64,000 bases of DNA. Origin: Asterias amurensis. Taxonomy: Eukaryota; Echinodermata; Asteroidea; Forcipulatida; Asteriidae. Of the stretch, positions 11,770 to 22,952 are shown in pieces. Below the pieces are notes generated by a model. The model saw only the letters and a program-made list of their open reading frames with translations, made no database searches and was not told the DNA's origin. The stretch's first letter is position 1; every line of letters starts with the position of its first letter. Location: the NCBI RefSeq assembly GCF_032118995.1, contig NC_092666.1, forward strand, positions 6,832,501 through 6,896,500, written 5' to 3'. The translations under genes were made by a program, and so were the position numbers.

Positions 11770-11884
11770 TAAAACCGAAAAAAGTTGAATTAAATACATT
11801 GATTAATTTCTTCAAATAAAAAATGACCCTAGCAGGACTGAGTAGAAAGTTTGGTTGCAATTTTCAATCTAACCTTGTCAAAAA

Positions 11885-12247
11885 AAAGACACTGAACACA
11901 TTTTGGTAACTGTCAAAGACCAGTCTTCTCACTACGTGTATCTCAACATCTTGAACTCAACTGTTCATACTATGAAGTTGTGAGATAATAATGGGAGAAA
12001 AAAACTCTTGTCACACGAAGTTGTGTGATTTCAGATGCCTGAATTTGAGACCTCAAAATCAGTTCTGAGGTCATGAAATCAAATTCAATTATTTCAGTGA
12101 GAATTACTTCTTTCTAAAAAACCACATTACTTCAGAGGGAGCTGTTTATCACAATGCTCCCCAACAGCTCTCCAATGCTTGTTGCCAAAAAAGTTTGTAT
12201 GCTAACAATTATTTTGAGCAATTACCAAAAGTGTCCAGTGCTTTTTT
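11885..12247. mobile_element. MITE family A, diverged
   Basis: It begins AAAGACACTGAACACATTTT and ends AAAAGTGTCCAGTGCTTTTTTAA. Family landmarks such as CAAAGACCAGTCTTCTCACT and CTTCAGAGGGAGCTGTTT are present. Confidence 0.88.
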
Positions 12248-12481
12248 AATAAAATAATGTCCGAGCTACTCAGGACATAATAATAAGTGACAAATGCATG
12301 AAACGCCAATTTCACCATAGTTGCATACATGAGTGTTATAGACATAATAAACAGATTGTTTTCGAATTTGAAAACCATTAAAACACATTACTTGAAAGTG
12401 TTATAACTTCACAAAATGTCACTACTTTTACTTCGAAGTCACACCAATTTTCGAAATGATAAATAAAACTTGTTTATCATA

Positions 12482-12833
12482 GAGTGGCGCTGCCGAGTGG
12501 TTAAGAGCATCGAATTCAAGTTCTGCCTGAATTCACCGGAGTGTGGGTTCAAATCCCGGTCGTGACACTTGTGTCCTTGAGCAAGATACTTTACTATAAT
12601 TGCTTCTCTTCACCCAGGGGTATAAATGGGTACCTGCCAGGGTAGAGGTTGATATTGTGAATGAAAAGCTTTTGGAGTGCACAGCAGCTCGGGGCTGTAT
12701 ACTCCCTAATGGGAGCTGAGAAAGATTAAAGGGATGTTTATTGGCTCAATGACCAGGGGACTAATGTAAAGCGCATTGATTCGGTTTATTGTGAAATGCC
12801 CTATATAAGAACTTGTTATTATTATTATTATAC
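12482..12833 (+). mobile_element. tRNA-derived SINE with CR1/L2-type tail, left copy
   Basis: The head resembles a class II (Leu/Ser-like) tRNA. It has an A box in GCTGCCGAGTGGTTAAGAGC (12,488-12,507) and a B box in GGGTTCAAATCCCGG (12,545-12,559). A tRNA-unrelated body follows (TTGTGTCCTTGAGCAAGATAC; GGGTATAAATGGGTACCTG). The 3' part AAAGCGCATTGATTCGG and CCCTATATAAGAAC with (TTATT)n matches the 3' end of the LINE at 8,731-9,590. This is the classic stolen-tail arrangement for LINE-driven mobilisation. Confidence 0.88.
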
Positions 12834-13171
12834 CATTTTTTATTACTAATAGTTCAGGGTTGAATATCATACCTCCTGATTCGTCTAGGTGTCTGACCAA
12901 TCTGAGCCGTTGTTTCATTCATTTTATAAGAGGCTTGCTTTGATTGGCCAAGCGAGATTTCTTGTAGTGATCCATTTGATTGGCTGGAAAGAGTACTCTC
13001 TTGCGAAGAAGTATGTGGTGCTGGCTATCTAAGAAAAATAAAGAAATCCGATAGAAATATAATGATTAATTGACTGGGTTTGTTTTGGTGTTAGCTCTTT
13101 TTCTTTTCCAAATTAAAAAATACCCTTGGTTGGCCTGCCTGGTATTAACTAAAAGTAATGATAAAACTAAA

Positions 13172-14215
13172 GCCTTGTAATGTGCACATATCCACCATGC
13201 TGGGTGTTCAAGGCGTAGTAAAAACCAAAAACAAAATTAAAGAAAACAGACACAACAAAATTAGTCCTAATTGAAAACCTGTGGCATAAGATAAGTTTTG
13301 ATTAGATTTAAATTTTGTGGTACAAAGAAAAGATCCAAGATTAAGTGGTAGAGAGTGCCAGTACGACGCTGCACTGTTCCTCACTCCAAAGATTCGAGGA
13401 AGAAGCTGAGATGATGGGGATGCACACATCATGGGCAAAAACCAAGATCCAGAACTGTACCAACCTCCGCCAAACACCTGCTTCAGTCAACGTTGAGGGT
13501 AACTCTGTCCAAATTACACAGAAGTTCAGGTATCTCGACTGTGACATCCATTCCTCCGGCTCATCCTCCCCCGACATTCTCCGACGTCTTGGACTTGCCT
13601 CATCCACCTTTGGCCAATGAGATTGTGTCTGGAGAAACAAACGCCTGAAGCTCACAACCAAGCTGAAGGTATTTACTACCCGTGTCCTCCTCGTCCTACT
13701 CTTTGGCTCAGAAACATGGACACTCCGGGCAGACGACACAGGAAGGCTCCAAGCCTTCAGCCTAAAGTGTCTACTTCATCACTAATGCAACAATCTCGGA
13801 GACCACCATCATTGATGACATCCCAGAGGATACACCTTCCCATGTGACCATTAAGCTGAATGTCGACGCACGGGGAGGATCCCGCCCCTGCCTACCTTGC
13901 GGACTTTGAGTATCTGCGTGGCAGCTGTGGCGAAGAGCATTAGAACCCATTGGTTTGGCAGCTTAACGTCCCCATAATGTATTAAGAGAATGATGACGAC
14001 GACGATGATGATGATGATGATGATGTTCCAGATGCATGGCAAAGCTGAAGAAAAAGACCTGTCACTCCATGAGTGTTGAGACTGGGGTTCAATGAGGAGA
14101 AGCATGGAACATGATCAAAGACTCCATGACAAAGTGTAAACTTGAAGCAACTCAGAGATATAGTGGGGAGCCTTGCCATGTCAATTTCCCCAAGTCCACA
14201 CTTTCCTGACCCGAA
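13172..14215 (-). mobile_element. CR1/L2-like LINE (family E) fragment, interrupted
   Basis: On the minus strand, 14,215-14,026 and 13,356-13,172 align with the family E LINE at 27,962-28,810. Shared landmarks are GACCTGTCACTCCATGAGTG, GATTAAGTGGTAGAGAGT and CACCATGCTGGGTGTTCAAG. In the 28-kb copy GAGAGT and TTCCAG are adjacent; here they are separated by a 669-bp insertion. No intact protein remains. Confidence 0.85.
13357..14025 (+). pseudogene. Non-LTR reverse transcriptase tail inserted into LINE E, left copy
   Basis: The plus frame 13,345-13,620 contains QITQKFRYLDCDIHSSG and DILRRLGLASSTFGQ. After a frame change, KLTTKLKVFTTRVLLVLLFG and SETWTLRADDTGRLQAF follow. These are the conserved C-terminal part of a non-LTR reverse transcriptase of a different family from the CR1/L2 copies. 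Stops and frameshifts disrupt it. It ends in a (GAT)n tail at 13,992-14,025. The insertion is antisense to its host LINE. Confidence 0.85.
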
Positions 14216-14262
14216 GTTTGCTGCAAACGCTGGCAATAAAAAAAAAGAAGCTAGGAATAATC

Positions 14263-14757
14263 TAGACTTGTGGACAAGTCTAGGATTAATCTTGTGGACA
14301 AGTCGTTAAATCGGCCCCTCGGGCTGAGATAGCGCTCTCACGAGATCAATGCTCTTGCGCGAACTGATGGCTCCCCGATTTCGACTCCTTAGCGCGTGGG
14401 GCCGATTTACCGACTTGTCCACAAGTCTAGGATTAATCTTGTGGACAAGTCGTTAAATCTGCCCCTCGGGCTGAGATAGTGCTCTCACGAGATCAGTGCT
14501 CTCGCGTGAACTGATGGCTCCCCGATTTGGACTCCTCAGCGCGTGGGGTCGATTTAACGACTTGTCCACAAGTCTAGGATGAATCTAGACTTGTGGACAA
14601 GTCGTTAAATCTGCCCCTCGGGCTGAGACAGTGCTCTCTCTCGATTATGACTCCTCAGAGTCATAATCGGAAACCATCAGTTCACGCGAGAGTGCTCTCA
14701 TGCGAGCACTATCTCAGCGCGTGGGGCCAATTTAACGACTTGTCCACAAGTCTAGGA
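14263..14757. repeat. Tandem array of palindromic units, 3 units (left copy)
   Basis: Each unit of about 140-165 bp runs from CTTGTGGACAAGTCGTTAAA to TTTAACGACTTGTCCACAAG and is itself an inverted repeat, with GGGCTGAGATAG near one end and CAGCGCGTGGGG near the other. Three complete units are present, plus a ~25-bp remnant (CTAGACTTGTGGACAAGTC) at the left. The right copy has four units. Confidence 0.9.
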
Positions 14758-15629
14758 TTAATCCCGATCTAGAGTAAGGACAAGTTACTCATCCCAACTT
14801 AAGGAAGGGTTCAATGTGTCTTAACTAGTATGGTTACGGAACTTAACTCGTCCTAAGCCATTAGATTATATCCTAAGTTAGGAAGAGTTTGGTGAAATCA
14901 ACGGCTGGTTATACAGTGGATCACACGCTGTATAATAAACAACTAGCATTAGTTGAGTAATTGACTGATTGATTGATTGATTGATTGACTGATTAAAGTT
15001 ATTTGGTTAAAAATACAGTAAGAACATGCCGAAAAAACACACACACAACAACATGAGAAAAAAAATGAAATAAGATAAACCAAAATGTAACGTAAGATAG
15101 AAATACTGCACAATTATAACCCCCAAAAATCAACCTTACAATGTCAAAGACCAACAAGGTTTTTATACCAATCTTCACAAACTGTTATTTTGTCTGTATT
15201 TATTTTGTTTTTCTCTATTGTTACAAACAAGTACACTACCATCAGCTATTGTTGTAATCTACAAACAAGTACAGTACCATCAGCTATTGTTGTAATCCGA
15301 ATGAATTATATGAATTGTATGGATTCGTTTGAAAACAATACCTTCTTTAAAAACTCTGGCAAGCGTATTGGGCAGTCTTCCCTGGTACCAGTCTTTCCAA
15401 GCACAGTTTAATAAAAAAGGCAAGGACCTGGAGATACAGATAAGAAGACGGATGATAAATTAGCAACACCCCCTGAATACAAAACATTACAAGACATGTT
15501 GAAATAAAAATGAATAACGAAATAAATCACAGCAGGACTGGGCACCTATCAATGTGGTGGGTGTTGGTACTTAACAAGAAAAATATGAGAGCAGAAAAAT
15601 AAGTAAGTGAAATCCTTGTAAAGAGAAGT
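14758..15629. other. AT-rich interval with short repeats, no gene seen
   Basis: It contains (GATT)n at 14,961-14,995, shared with but longer than the right copy, and a 38-bp direct duplication at 15,226-15,299 (ACAAACAAGTACACTACC... then ACAAACAAGTACAGTACC). The small frame 15,190-15,411 has no recognisable motif. Confidence 0.6.
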
Positions 15630-15631
15630 TC

Positions 15632-16175
15632 ATATGCTCACTATTGGTAATGACTCAAAAAAGTTATTAGCATAACACCTTACTTGGTGACGAGTAATGG
15701 GGAGAGTTCGATAATAAAGAACATTGTGAAAACATTGTGAGAAACAGCTCCCTCTGAAGTGACATAGTTTTCGAGTAAAAAGTAGTTTTCCATGAATCTG
15801 ATTTCAAGACCTCAGATTATTTGCTAACACGTGACGGACAATCCTGCAATCAAATGGCAAGAATCTGCTTGGGTGTTATATAATATAAAACATTGCGAGA
15901 AACAGCTCCCTTTGAAGTGACGTAGTTTACGAGAAAGAAGTAATTTCCACGAATTTGATTTCAAGACCTCAGATTTATAATTTGAGGTCTCGAAATCAAG
16001 CATCTGAAAGCACACAACTTCGTGTGACAAGGGTGTTTTTTATTTCATTCATATCTTGCAACTTCGACGACAAATTGAGCTCAAATTTTCACAGGTTTGT
16101 TATTTTATGCATAATAGATGTTGAGATACAGAAGACTGGTCTTTGACAACTACCAATAGTTTCCACTGTCTTTAA
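15632..16175. mobile_element. MITE family A compound copy spanning the duplication breakpoint
   Basis: A partial copy (15,645-15,820) is followed by a second start at ATAAAACATTGCGAGAAACA (about 15,885) and a nearly complete right half to 16,175. Match to the right segmental copy ends inside this element, just after CAACTTCGACGAC at about 16,075. Confidence 0.88.
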
Positions 16176-16424
16176 ATGATGCTGTTAAATATTCATCATC
16201 TCTATCTGTGTTTGTTAAAAACCTACATAACAGTTCCGTTCCTTGACTCTTTTTCAAGTTGTGTTGGTCTTGTCTCATCCAGAGCCTAGAGCACTTTGGT
16301 TAAACGAACAAGGTACCAATATTTGAGTACAAGAACATTTACTGGATAACCTGACATAGTCAGATATGGATGTTTGCCATGGACACCCAACAAAGACGCA
16401 ATATAATGAGCTGAATCAAACATT

Positions 16425-18365
16425 GTAGGTACCACCTAAAACCAAGTCGAAATGAACAGTAACGATATTCTTCGTTTAAGTATCAACCGCCAGACACGCC
16501 CCCCCCAAAAAAAAAAATCAGAGGAACCACCTCAAACCATGTTGAAATGACCAAAATCAATATTTCCTATACGACGTATGAGCCGCCAAACAAATGTTTT
16601 GCTGCATTAGGCCCGCCAGACAACCCCCCCCCCCCCCCCGTGCCATGGGTTAACCATCAGAGTAACCACCTGAAACCATGTTGAAATGACCACATTGGAG
16701 GAACCACCTGAAACCAAAATGAAATGACCAGTAACAATATTCCCAATAAAAAGATCAACATCCGTACAAATTGTCTGCTGCATTTTGCCCGCCAGTCACC
16801 CTCTATCCCCTCTCCCTGGGTTTACTATCTGAGAAAGTAATTGCAACCAAGTTGAAAATGACCAATAACACTATTCTTTAAACAAGTATCAACAACCAGA
16901 CAGGCTGCAATACACCCCCCCCCCCCACATCGGAGGAACCACCTGATGAAACAGTGCTGAAATGATTAAAAGCACTATTTCTTAAACAACGTGTGAGCCG
17001 CCAGACAAATGTTTTGCTGCATTTAGGCCCACCAGACAACACCCTCCCCGCCCCCTGGGTTATGCATCAGAGTAACCACCTGAAACCATGTTGAAATTAC
17101 CAAAAAAAGTATACTAAATACATAGTATCAGCCACCAGACAATCATGACAATGCAGACACCCCCCACCCCCCTCACCCAACATTGGAGTAACCACTTGAA
17201 ACCAAGTTGAATATGACCAGTAACACTATTCCCAATGAAAAGATCAACAGCCAGACAAATTGTCTGCCCCATTTTGCCTGCCAGACACCCTATATCCCCT
17301 CTCCCTGGGTTTACCATCTGAGAAAGTACCTGCAGTTGAAAATGACCAATAACACTATTCTTCATACAAGCATCAACCACTAGACAAGTTTTCTGCTGCA
17401 TTAGGCCAGCCAGACCTCCCCCCTCCCCACATCAGAGGAGCCCCATGAAGCTATGTTTAAATGACCCAAAACTCTAATCCCAATACAAAGTAGACTCTGC
17501 TTTGCTGCATTAGGCCTGCCATGGAAAGCACCCCCACCCCCCGAAGTACCACCTGAAACGAAGTTCAAATGAACGATAACAGCATTGCCAATGAAAAGTA
17601 TCAGCCACTAAACAAATTGTCTGCTGCATTTTGCGCCCAGACACCCACCCCCCCCCCCCTCCCTGGGTTTACCATCTTAGAACACCACCCCCTTCCCCTC
17701 TCTTGGTCAAAACCAAGTTGAAATTACTAATAACACTTTTCTCCATACAAGCATTAACCGCCATACAAACTGTCTGCCGCTTTAGGCTGCCATACACCCC
17801 CCCCCCAACATCGGAGGAACCACCCGATGAAACAATGTTGAAATGATCAAAAACACTATTTCCTAAACAACGTACATGTTTGAGCCGCCAGACAAAAGTT
17901 TTGCTGCATTAGACCCACCAGACAACCCCCCCTCCCCGTCAGAGTAACCACCTGAAATCATGTTGAAATTACCAAAAAATATACCGAATACATAGTATCA
18001 GCCACCAGACAATGCAGACACCCCCCCCACCCAACATTGGAGTAACCACTTGAAACCAAGTTGAATATGACCAGTAACTCTATTTTCAAAGAAAAGATCA
18101 ACAGCCAGACAAGTTGTCTGCTCTTTTTTGCCTGCCAGACACCCTCTATCCCCTCTCCTTGGGTTTGCCATCTGAGAAAGTACCTCCAACCAAGTTGAAA
18201 TGACCAATAACACTATTCATCATACAATAAGTATCAACCACCAGACAAGTTTTCTGCTGCATTAGGCCTGCCAGACACACCCCCCCCCCACATCAGAGTA
18301 GCCTAATAAAACCATGTTTAAATGACCCACAACACTAATCCCAATACAAAGTAACCTCTGCTTTG
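16425..18365 (+). repeat. ~120-bp C-rich satellite, main block
   Basis: Diverged units carry the series ACCACCTGAAACCA, GTTGAAATGACC, AACACTATT, GCCAGACAA, TTTTGCTGCATT, GGCCCGCCAGACA, a C-run of 6-14, and CTGGGTT. About 16-18 units are visible with spacing of 100-140 bp. Frames crossing it are spurious. Homologous blocks lie at 30,925-31,277 and 33,881-34,440. Confidence 0.92.
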
Positions 18366-18408
18366 CTCGATTGTTGACTTTGATGGATTTGAATCTTGTA
18401 AAAGTTAC

Positions 18409-18605
18409 CTCACACTCAGCCACAACAGCAATCTCATTGTATCCATTCTTCTGCAGGGTGTATTTTCCTCCAATTTCGTCGATTCTCAATCCCGACTGTG
18501 AGACGTCTCCCTACTTCGAGCCACCTTCTCACCGGACCTGGGCGAAGAATGCTTCTTCCTACACAGGGATGTCCTTGACACCTGTTTTGTCTTGGGCTTA
18601 GGAAA
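18409..18605 (-). CDS. Possible coding exon(s), frame uncertain
   Basis: Two minus-strand readings look protein-like. Reading 1 goes from an AG at about 18,605 (after TTTTCCT) to TGA near 18,493 and is basic and serine-rich (RTSLCRKKHSSPRSGEKVAR). Reading 2, in another frame, runs from about 18,500 to 18,409 (RIDEIGGKYTLQKNGYNEIA) and stops at a GAG|GTAACT donor. They would join only with a frameshift, so this may be one decayed exon or two alternatives. I recognise neither. The ~120-bp satellite ends directly next to it. Confidence 0.3.
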
Positions 18606-18639
18606 ACGTCTTGAAAGTTTACTTGTGTGCGTGTTGACA

Positions 18640-19290
18640 TTGGGATGTTAACGGCTACACTGGGATCTAGCTTGTAAATTATGTAAGAAGAAAGACAGAC
18701 AAAAATCAGTTAATTTATTTTTGCAGATTACTAGATTGTTTAAAGACTAATTCTGTCATAGCGCTGACATGAACTAACAGTAAAACATGTATGAAGCTAT
18801 TTACATGTAGTATTGTATTGGTCTGTCATGATGAATTTGGACTAATCTATGGCATGTGATTTAGGCCTAGATGTATGATACTTCACTGTGGCACCAAAGG
18901 CGATTGCCTCCCTGGCCCCTGGTCATTGCCTTGGTGCCCTTGAAATGCTCCAGTACAAATTTATAATTTCCTCCCCTTTTCCAAGAGAAAATGCCTTGGT
19001 GCGCTTGCCCTTTCAAAAACGAAGCAATAGCATACAGGCCTGATGTATTGTATTGGTCCCTCTTGATGAATTTTGAATATGGCATGGGATTTAGGCCTAG
19101 ATGTATGTAAAAAGCACATCGAAAAAGAGTAAATGTACAACCATAAATCACTAAATAATATGGACACAATAAAACTCACTAAAATAACTAAACTGCACTA
19201 ACAAAGTATTTAACTACTTACAAATGGTCAGATTTATCGGAACCTGAATTAGTATGCAATAAAATAATTGGTTGACTCAATTCACAGGAT
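18640..19290. repeat. Low-copy direct repeats, no gene seen
   Basis: TTTAGGCCTAGATGTATG occurs at 18,860 and 19,090 inside a ~60-bp direct repeat 236 bp apart. GCCTTGGTGC motifs repeat in between. Otherwise AT-rich and unremarkable. Confidence 0.6.
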
Positions 19291-19686
19291 TTAAAGGCAG
19301 TGGACACTGTTGGTAATTATCAAAGACTAGCCTCCACAGTTGGTGTACCTCAACACATGTATAAAATAACTAACCTGTGAAAATTTGAGCTCAATCAGTC
19401 ATCAAAGTTGCAAGATAATAATGAAAGAAAAAACACCCTTGTCACACGAAGTTGTGTGCGTTAGGACATGTTAGATGGTCGATTTTGAGACCTCAAGTTC
19501 TAAATCTGAGGTATCGAAATCAAATTCATGGAAAATTACTTCTTTCTCGAAAACTATGGCACTTCAGAGGGAGCCGTTTCTCACAATGTTTTATACCATC
19601 AACCTGTCCCTACTACTCGTCACCAAGAAAAAATTTGTGCTGAACATTATTTTGAGTAATTACCAATAGTGTCCGACTGCCTTTAA
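19291..19686. mobile_element. MITE family A, full length
   Basis: Ends are TTAAAGGCAGTGGACACTGT and TAGTGTCCGACTGCCTTTAA (one extra G). It abuts the next element directly. Confidence 0.93.
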
Positions 19687-20670
19687 GGGCACTTGAGCGG
19701 CTAAAAGATGCTATGTCAGATGTTTGGCCCCAAACATAAAAAAATAGATTTGTTTGAGTGAATGGTATTTCAAAGAGTATCACCTGCTCCAACGAAAAAA
19801 AGTTTAACTTTTACTTTACTTTCAATGGTCAGGAACCATTTTACAGAACGGTTTAGCCCATTTAGCCCATCAACAAAATAATGCGTTTGATGCGACAGGT
19901 TCAAAATATGAACCTGGGAATCGCTCCAGGATCTGTAAGTTTTTGTCCATTGTTCTTCGAAAAATATTCTAAATGGTGTTTTGAGTATTATGGAAGGCTG
20001 CATTAGACATTGCGGATTAAGTTCGTACCCTCAGAATTTGTGTCATGATTTTTGAAAGTGGTAAAGATGGGGCAAATCTGGTGACTAGCTGTCGAAATTG
20101 TATGTGTTGGACCAGATCAACTGTTTCCGATCAAAAGAATCTCGTAACCCTATGGCCTGGCGGCCGTCGGGAGGAGAGTTACGTATCGCAACTAGTATGT
20201 GATGCTTAAGTGCTAGTTCCCAAGGTTCTGGAATTGGGTGAATGGGCTTTTGCAACTTTTCAAATTTGACTTTAAAGGCAGTGGACACTATTGGTAGTTA
20301 CTCAAAAACATAATTAGCACAAAACCTTACTTGGTACGGAGTAATGGGGAGAGGTTAATGGTAAAAAACATTTTGAGAAACGGCTCCCTCTGAAGTGCCA
20401 TAGTTTTCGAGCAAGAAGTAATTTTCCACGAATTTGATTTCGAGACCTCAGATTTAGAACTGGAGGTCTCGAAATCAACCATCTAAACGCACACAACTTC
20501 GTGTGACAAGGGTGTTTTTTTTTTTCATTATCTCGCAAGTTCAATGACCAATTGAGCTCAAATTTTCACAGGTTTGTTATTTTATGCATATGTTGAGATA
20601 CACTAACTGTGGGGACTAGTCTTTGACAATTACCAACAGTGTCCACTGCCTTTCAGCCACTCAGGTGCCC
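19687..20670. mobile_element. Putative ~0.98-kb element with 19-bp inverted ends
   Basis: GGGCACTTGAGCGGCTAAA at the left is the inverted counterpart of TTTCAGCCACTCAGGTGCCC at the right. A complete family A MITE occupies 20,272-20,653, flush with the right terminus. The rest (19,706-20,271) has no coding frame I trust. Transposon status is inferred only from the ends. Confidence 0.5.
20272..20653. mobile_element. MITE family A nested in the 19.7-kb element
   Basis: It starts TTAAAGGCAGTGGACACTAT and ends ACAGTGTCCACTGCCTTT. Interior typical of the family. Confidence 0.93.
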
Positions 20671-20731
20671 ATAATAATTCTGCAAAACAACATCATCATC
20701 ATTCAATCATACTCATAGACATAGTGCAACA

Positions 20732-21121
20732 TTAAAGGAACACGTTGCCTTGGATCGGTCGAGTTGGTCTTTGAAAAGCGTTTGTAACCGTTTTTTGTAA
20801 AATGCGAATGAGTAGAAAGATGTTGTAAAAGTAGAATACAATGATCCACACAAACATGCCTCGAAATTGCGTGGTTTTCCTTTTACCTCGTCGACTAACA
20901 CGTCGGCCATTTATGGGGGTCAAAATTTTGACTCCCATAAATGGCGGACCATGTTAGTTCGCATAGTAGAAGGAAAACCACGCAATTTCGAGGCAAACTT
21001 GTGTGGATCATTGTATTCTACTTTTAAAACATCTTTCCAACCATATGCATTTTATAAAAAACGGTTACAAACGCTTTTGTTTTGACCAACTCGTCCGATC
21101 CAAGGCAACGTGTTCCTTTAA
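20732..21121. mobile_element. Palindromic MITE family B, second member
   Basis: It begins TTAAAGGAACACGTTGCC and ends GGCAACGTGTTCCTTTAA, with centre GGGGGTCAAAATTTTGACTC near 20,915-20,935. It is diverged from the copy at 4,366. Confidence 0.92.
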
Positions 21122-21225
21122 TACTGGTGTCAATCAAAATGCTCAGTCAGTAATTGTGAACCGAATTAACAAACTATTTTGTTGCCTACTACACTCAAGT
21201 TCCGCTAAATCTGACCATTTGGATA

Positions 21226-21347
21226 ACTTTCCGTATGGCGCCACCACCTTTTCACTCATTTTTACAAAAAGGGATATATCAATCAGGTAAATTAGATACT
21301 ATATTATTTTATTTCGAATGAAAAAGTGGTGGCGCCATACGGAAACT
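21226..21347. mobile_element. Short palindrome with CCGTATGGCGCCACCAC ends
   Basis: ACTTTCCGTATGGCGCCACC (21,226-21,245) is inverted at GGTGGCGCCATACGGAAAC (21,329-21,346) around ~75 bp of AT-rich loop. The highly matched arms suggest a very small MITE. Confidence 0.75.
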
Positions 21348-21949
21348 TTTCCGACCTTTTTTTAAAGTGTAACATAATCCTGAGTGACCATTTGTAAAGT
21401 TTTTAGGCATTTTATTGGTGCAGGTTAGATAATACTGCAGAAGTACTGTATCTGGTAATATTGCACATGTCTTATGATGTACACATGTACTGTGTACTAT
21501 GCATTGGTAAGTAATGTACTTTACAAAGGAATATGCAAGTTAAAGTTGGGCAATTTCGAGTCAATAAAAGAAGTACTCTTGTTTGAACACTGATGACTGA
21601 AGTAAGGTACGCTACCAAAATAAATAATTTTGCTTTGGTTTTCCATAACATACCTTAATAGATCTTCCCTTGCCAGAATACTTATTGTAGGCCCTTACAA
21701 TTATGAAAATACACACCGGCTGTGTGGTCCAGTTCACGGACCAGTTTCAGGATCTCCGCCGTTTCAGCAGCCGAGGAATACACCGCCAGTTGGTGGCGCT
21801 ACAACATCAGGGTTCGAATTATCTGGGCGTTTTAGAAACGGCGAATGGATATAGCAGACTTTAAGTACTTTTGGATCCTGACCTGTAAAAATACCTGCGT
21901 TTCAAAAAGACCCTGGTATTTTCGAAACGGCGGAATGGAAACAACAGGT

Positions 21950-22130
21950 TTTCAGAGCACTACACTCACACTCACGCGATGCTGTTTGTTCAACTTACAA
22001 AATGGCCGCACAAACACACGCTGTGAGATAGCTGTGTTGTCAACTTAAAAAATGGCCGCCTGCTCGCATACCGGGGCGCGTATATAGGTCAGTGCGCGCT
22101 CTAGTTCTTATATATAACTCTAAGGTTTGT
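21950..22130. promoter_or_regulatory. GC-richer block with paired AAAATGGCCGC motifs
   Basis: TCAACTTACAAAATGGCCGC (about 21,989) and TCAACTTAAAAAATGGCCGC (about 22,041) are direct repeats carrying a YY1-like AAAATGGCCGC core. A TATA-like CGCGTATATAGG follows near 22,077. It could be a promoter or repeat debris; no adjacent first exon is evident. Confidence 0.2.
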
Positions 22131-22252
22131 GCTTGCTAAAAGTAGCTATATGAAATTGGGCACTGATGTTAATGCTACTGTACAAGTACATTGCATGGTT
22201 TGTTAATACTATCACAGGCAGTACGCATCTTAATTTAAAAAAAAAAAACAAT

Positions 22253-22592
22253 AAGGACTGAACACGTTTGGTTTTTGTCAAAGACCAGTATTCTTACTCG
22301 GTGTATCCGAACATATATGCATAAAGAAACAAGAATGTGGAAATTTGGACTCAACTGTTCATTGAAGTTGCAAGAAACTGATGAAAGAAAAAATCACCCT
22401 TGTTGTATAAAATAGTGTGCTTCTGGCCAATTTTTATATATATTATTTTAGTGAGAAATTATCTCTTTATAGGAAGTCGTTTCTCACAATGTTTTATACT
22501 ATCAACAGTCTTCCGTTGCTCGTTACCAAATAATGTTTTATGCTAATAAAGGCCTATTTTGAGTAATTACCGAATGTGTACAGTGCCTTTAA
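22253..22592. mobile_element. MITE family A, diverged
   Basis: It begins AAGGACTGAACACGTTTGG and ends GTGTACAGTGCCTTTAAAA. It has a shorter centre than full-length copies. Confidence 0.85.
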
Positions 22593-22810
22593 AACAGTAA
22601 GTTAACTTTGTTCCTTGTTATAAGTTTTGCTTTTTATACAAACCCTACTATCCCATATAACATCATATAATTTTTTTAATTTGTTGTTGTATTCATGCCC
22701 TTATGGAAAGGGTTTGCTTTGTGTATGGCATCCTGTCACATAATTTGATAAAGGCATTAACAAGTCCACGGTGCTAATTCATTTAGGGGTTAGCACTGCA
22801 TACCAGTTGA

Positions 22811-22952
22811 TTATGAGTAATGGGGAGAGGGTGATAGTATAAAACTTTGTGAGCTCAAATTTTCTCAGGTTTGTTATTTTGTGCATATGTTGAGATACAC
22901 CAACTGTGAAGACTAGTGTTTGACAATTACCAATAGTGTCCAGTGTCTTAAA
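22811..22952. mobile_element. MITE family A deletion derivative
   Basis: GAGTAATGGGGAGAGG and ATAGTATAAAACTTTGTGAG are joined directly to CTCAAATTTTCTCAGG, then the normal right end TAGTGTCCAGTGTCTTAAAA. About 170 bp of the centre is missing. Confidence 0.85.

Larger units (their letters stand above)
1..16075. repeat. Segmental duplication, left copy
   Basis: This stretch is repeated at 44,625-62,824 in the same orientation, offset by 46.39-46.75 kb. The offset steps up at indels: tandem-repeat length near 1.8-2.5 kb, a 79-bp deletion near 7.72 kb, an 18-bp difference near 10.75 kb and a palindrome-array unit near 14.27 kb. Spot comparison shows a few substitutions per kb, so roughly 99% identity by eye. 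The copies stop matching inside a MITE family A element at about 16,075 (62,824 in the other copy). The left end is cut by the window, inside the 12-bp array. It may be a real duplication or two haplotypes left in one contig. Confidence 0.93.

Noticed and set aside
12482-12570. Functional Leu/Ser tRNA gene
   Set aside because: A and B boxes are present, but the stem pairing is imperfect and the sequence continues into a SINE body and LINE-like tail; the same holds for 6,500 and 24,190.
16500-17800. Runs of 8-14 C as possible functional G-quadruplex or i-motif sites
   Set aside because: They are part of each satellite unit and length-variable; single runs do not form the four-tract pattern within a short span.
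21630-22048. Two plus-strand open frames (74 and 67 codons)
   Set aside because: They overlap with no splice sites or motif; composition follows the local GC rise only.
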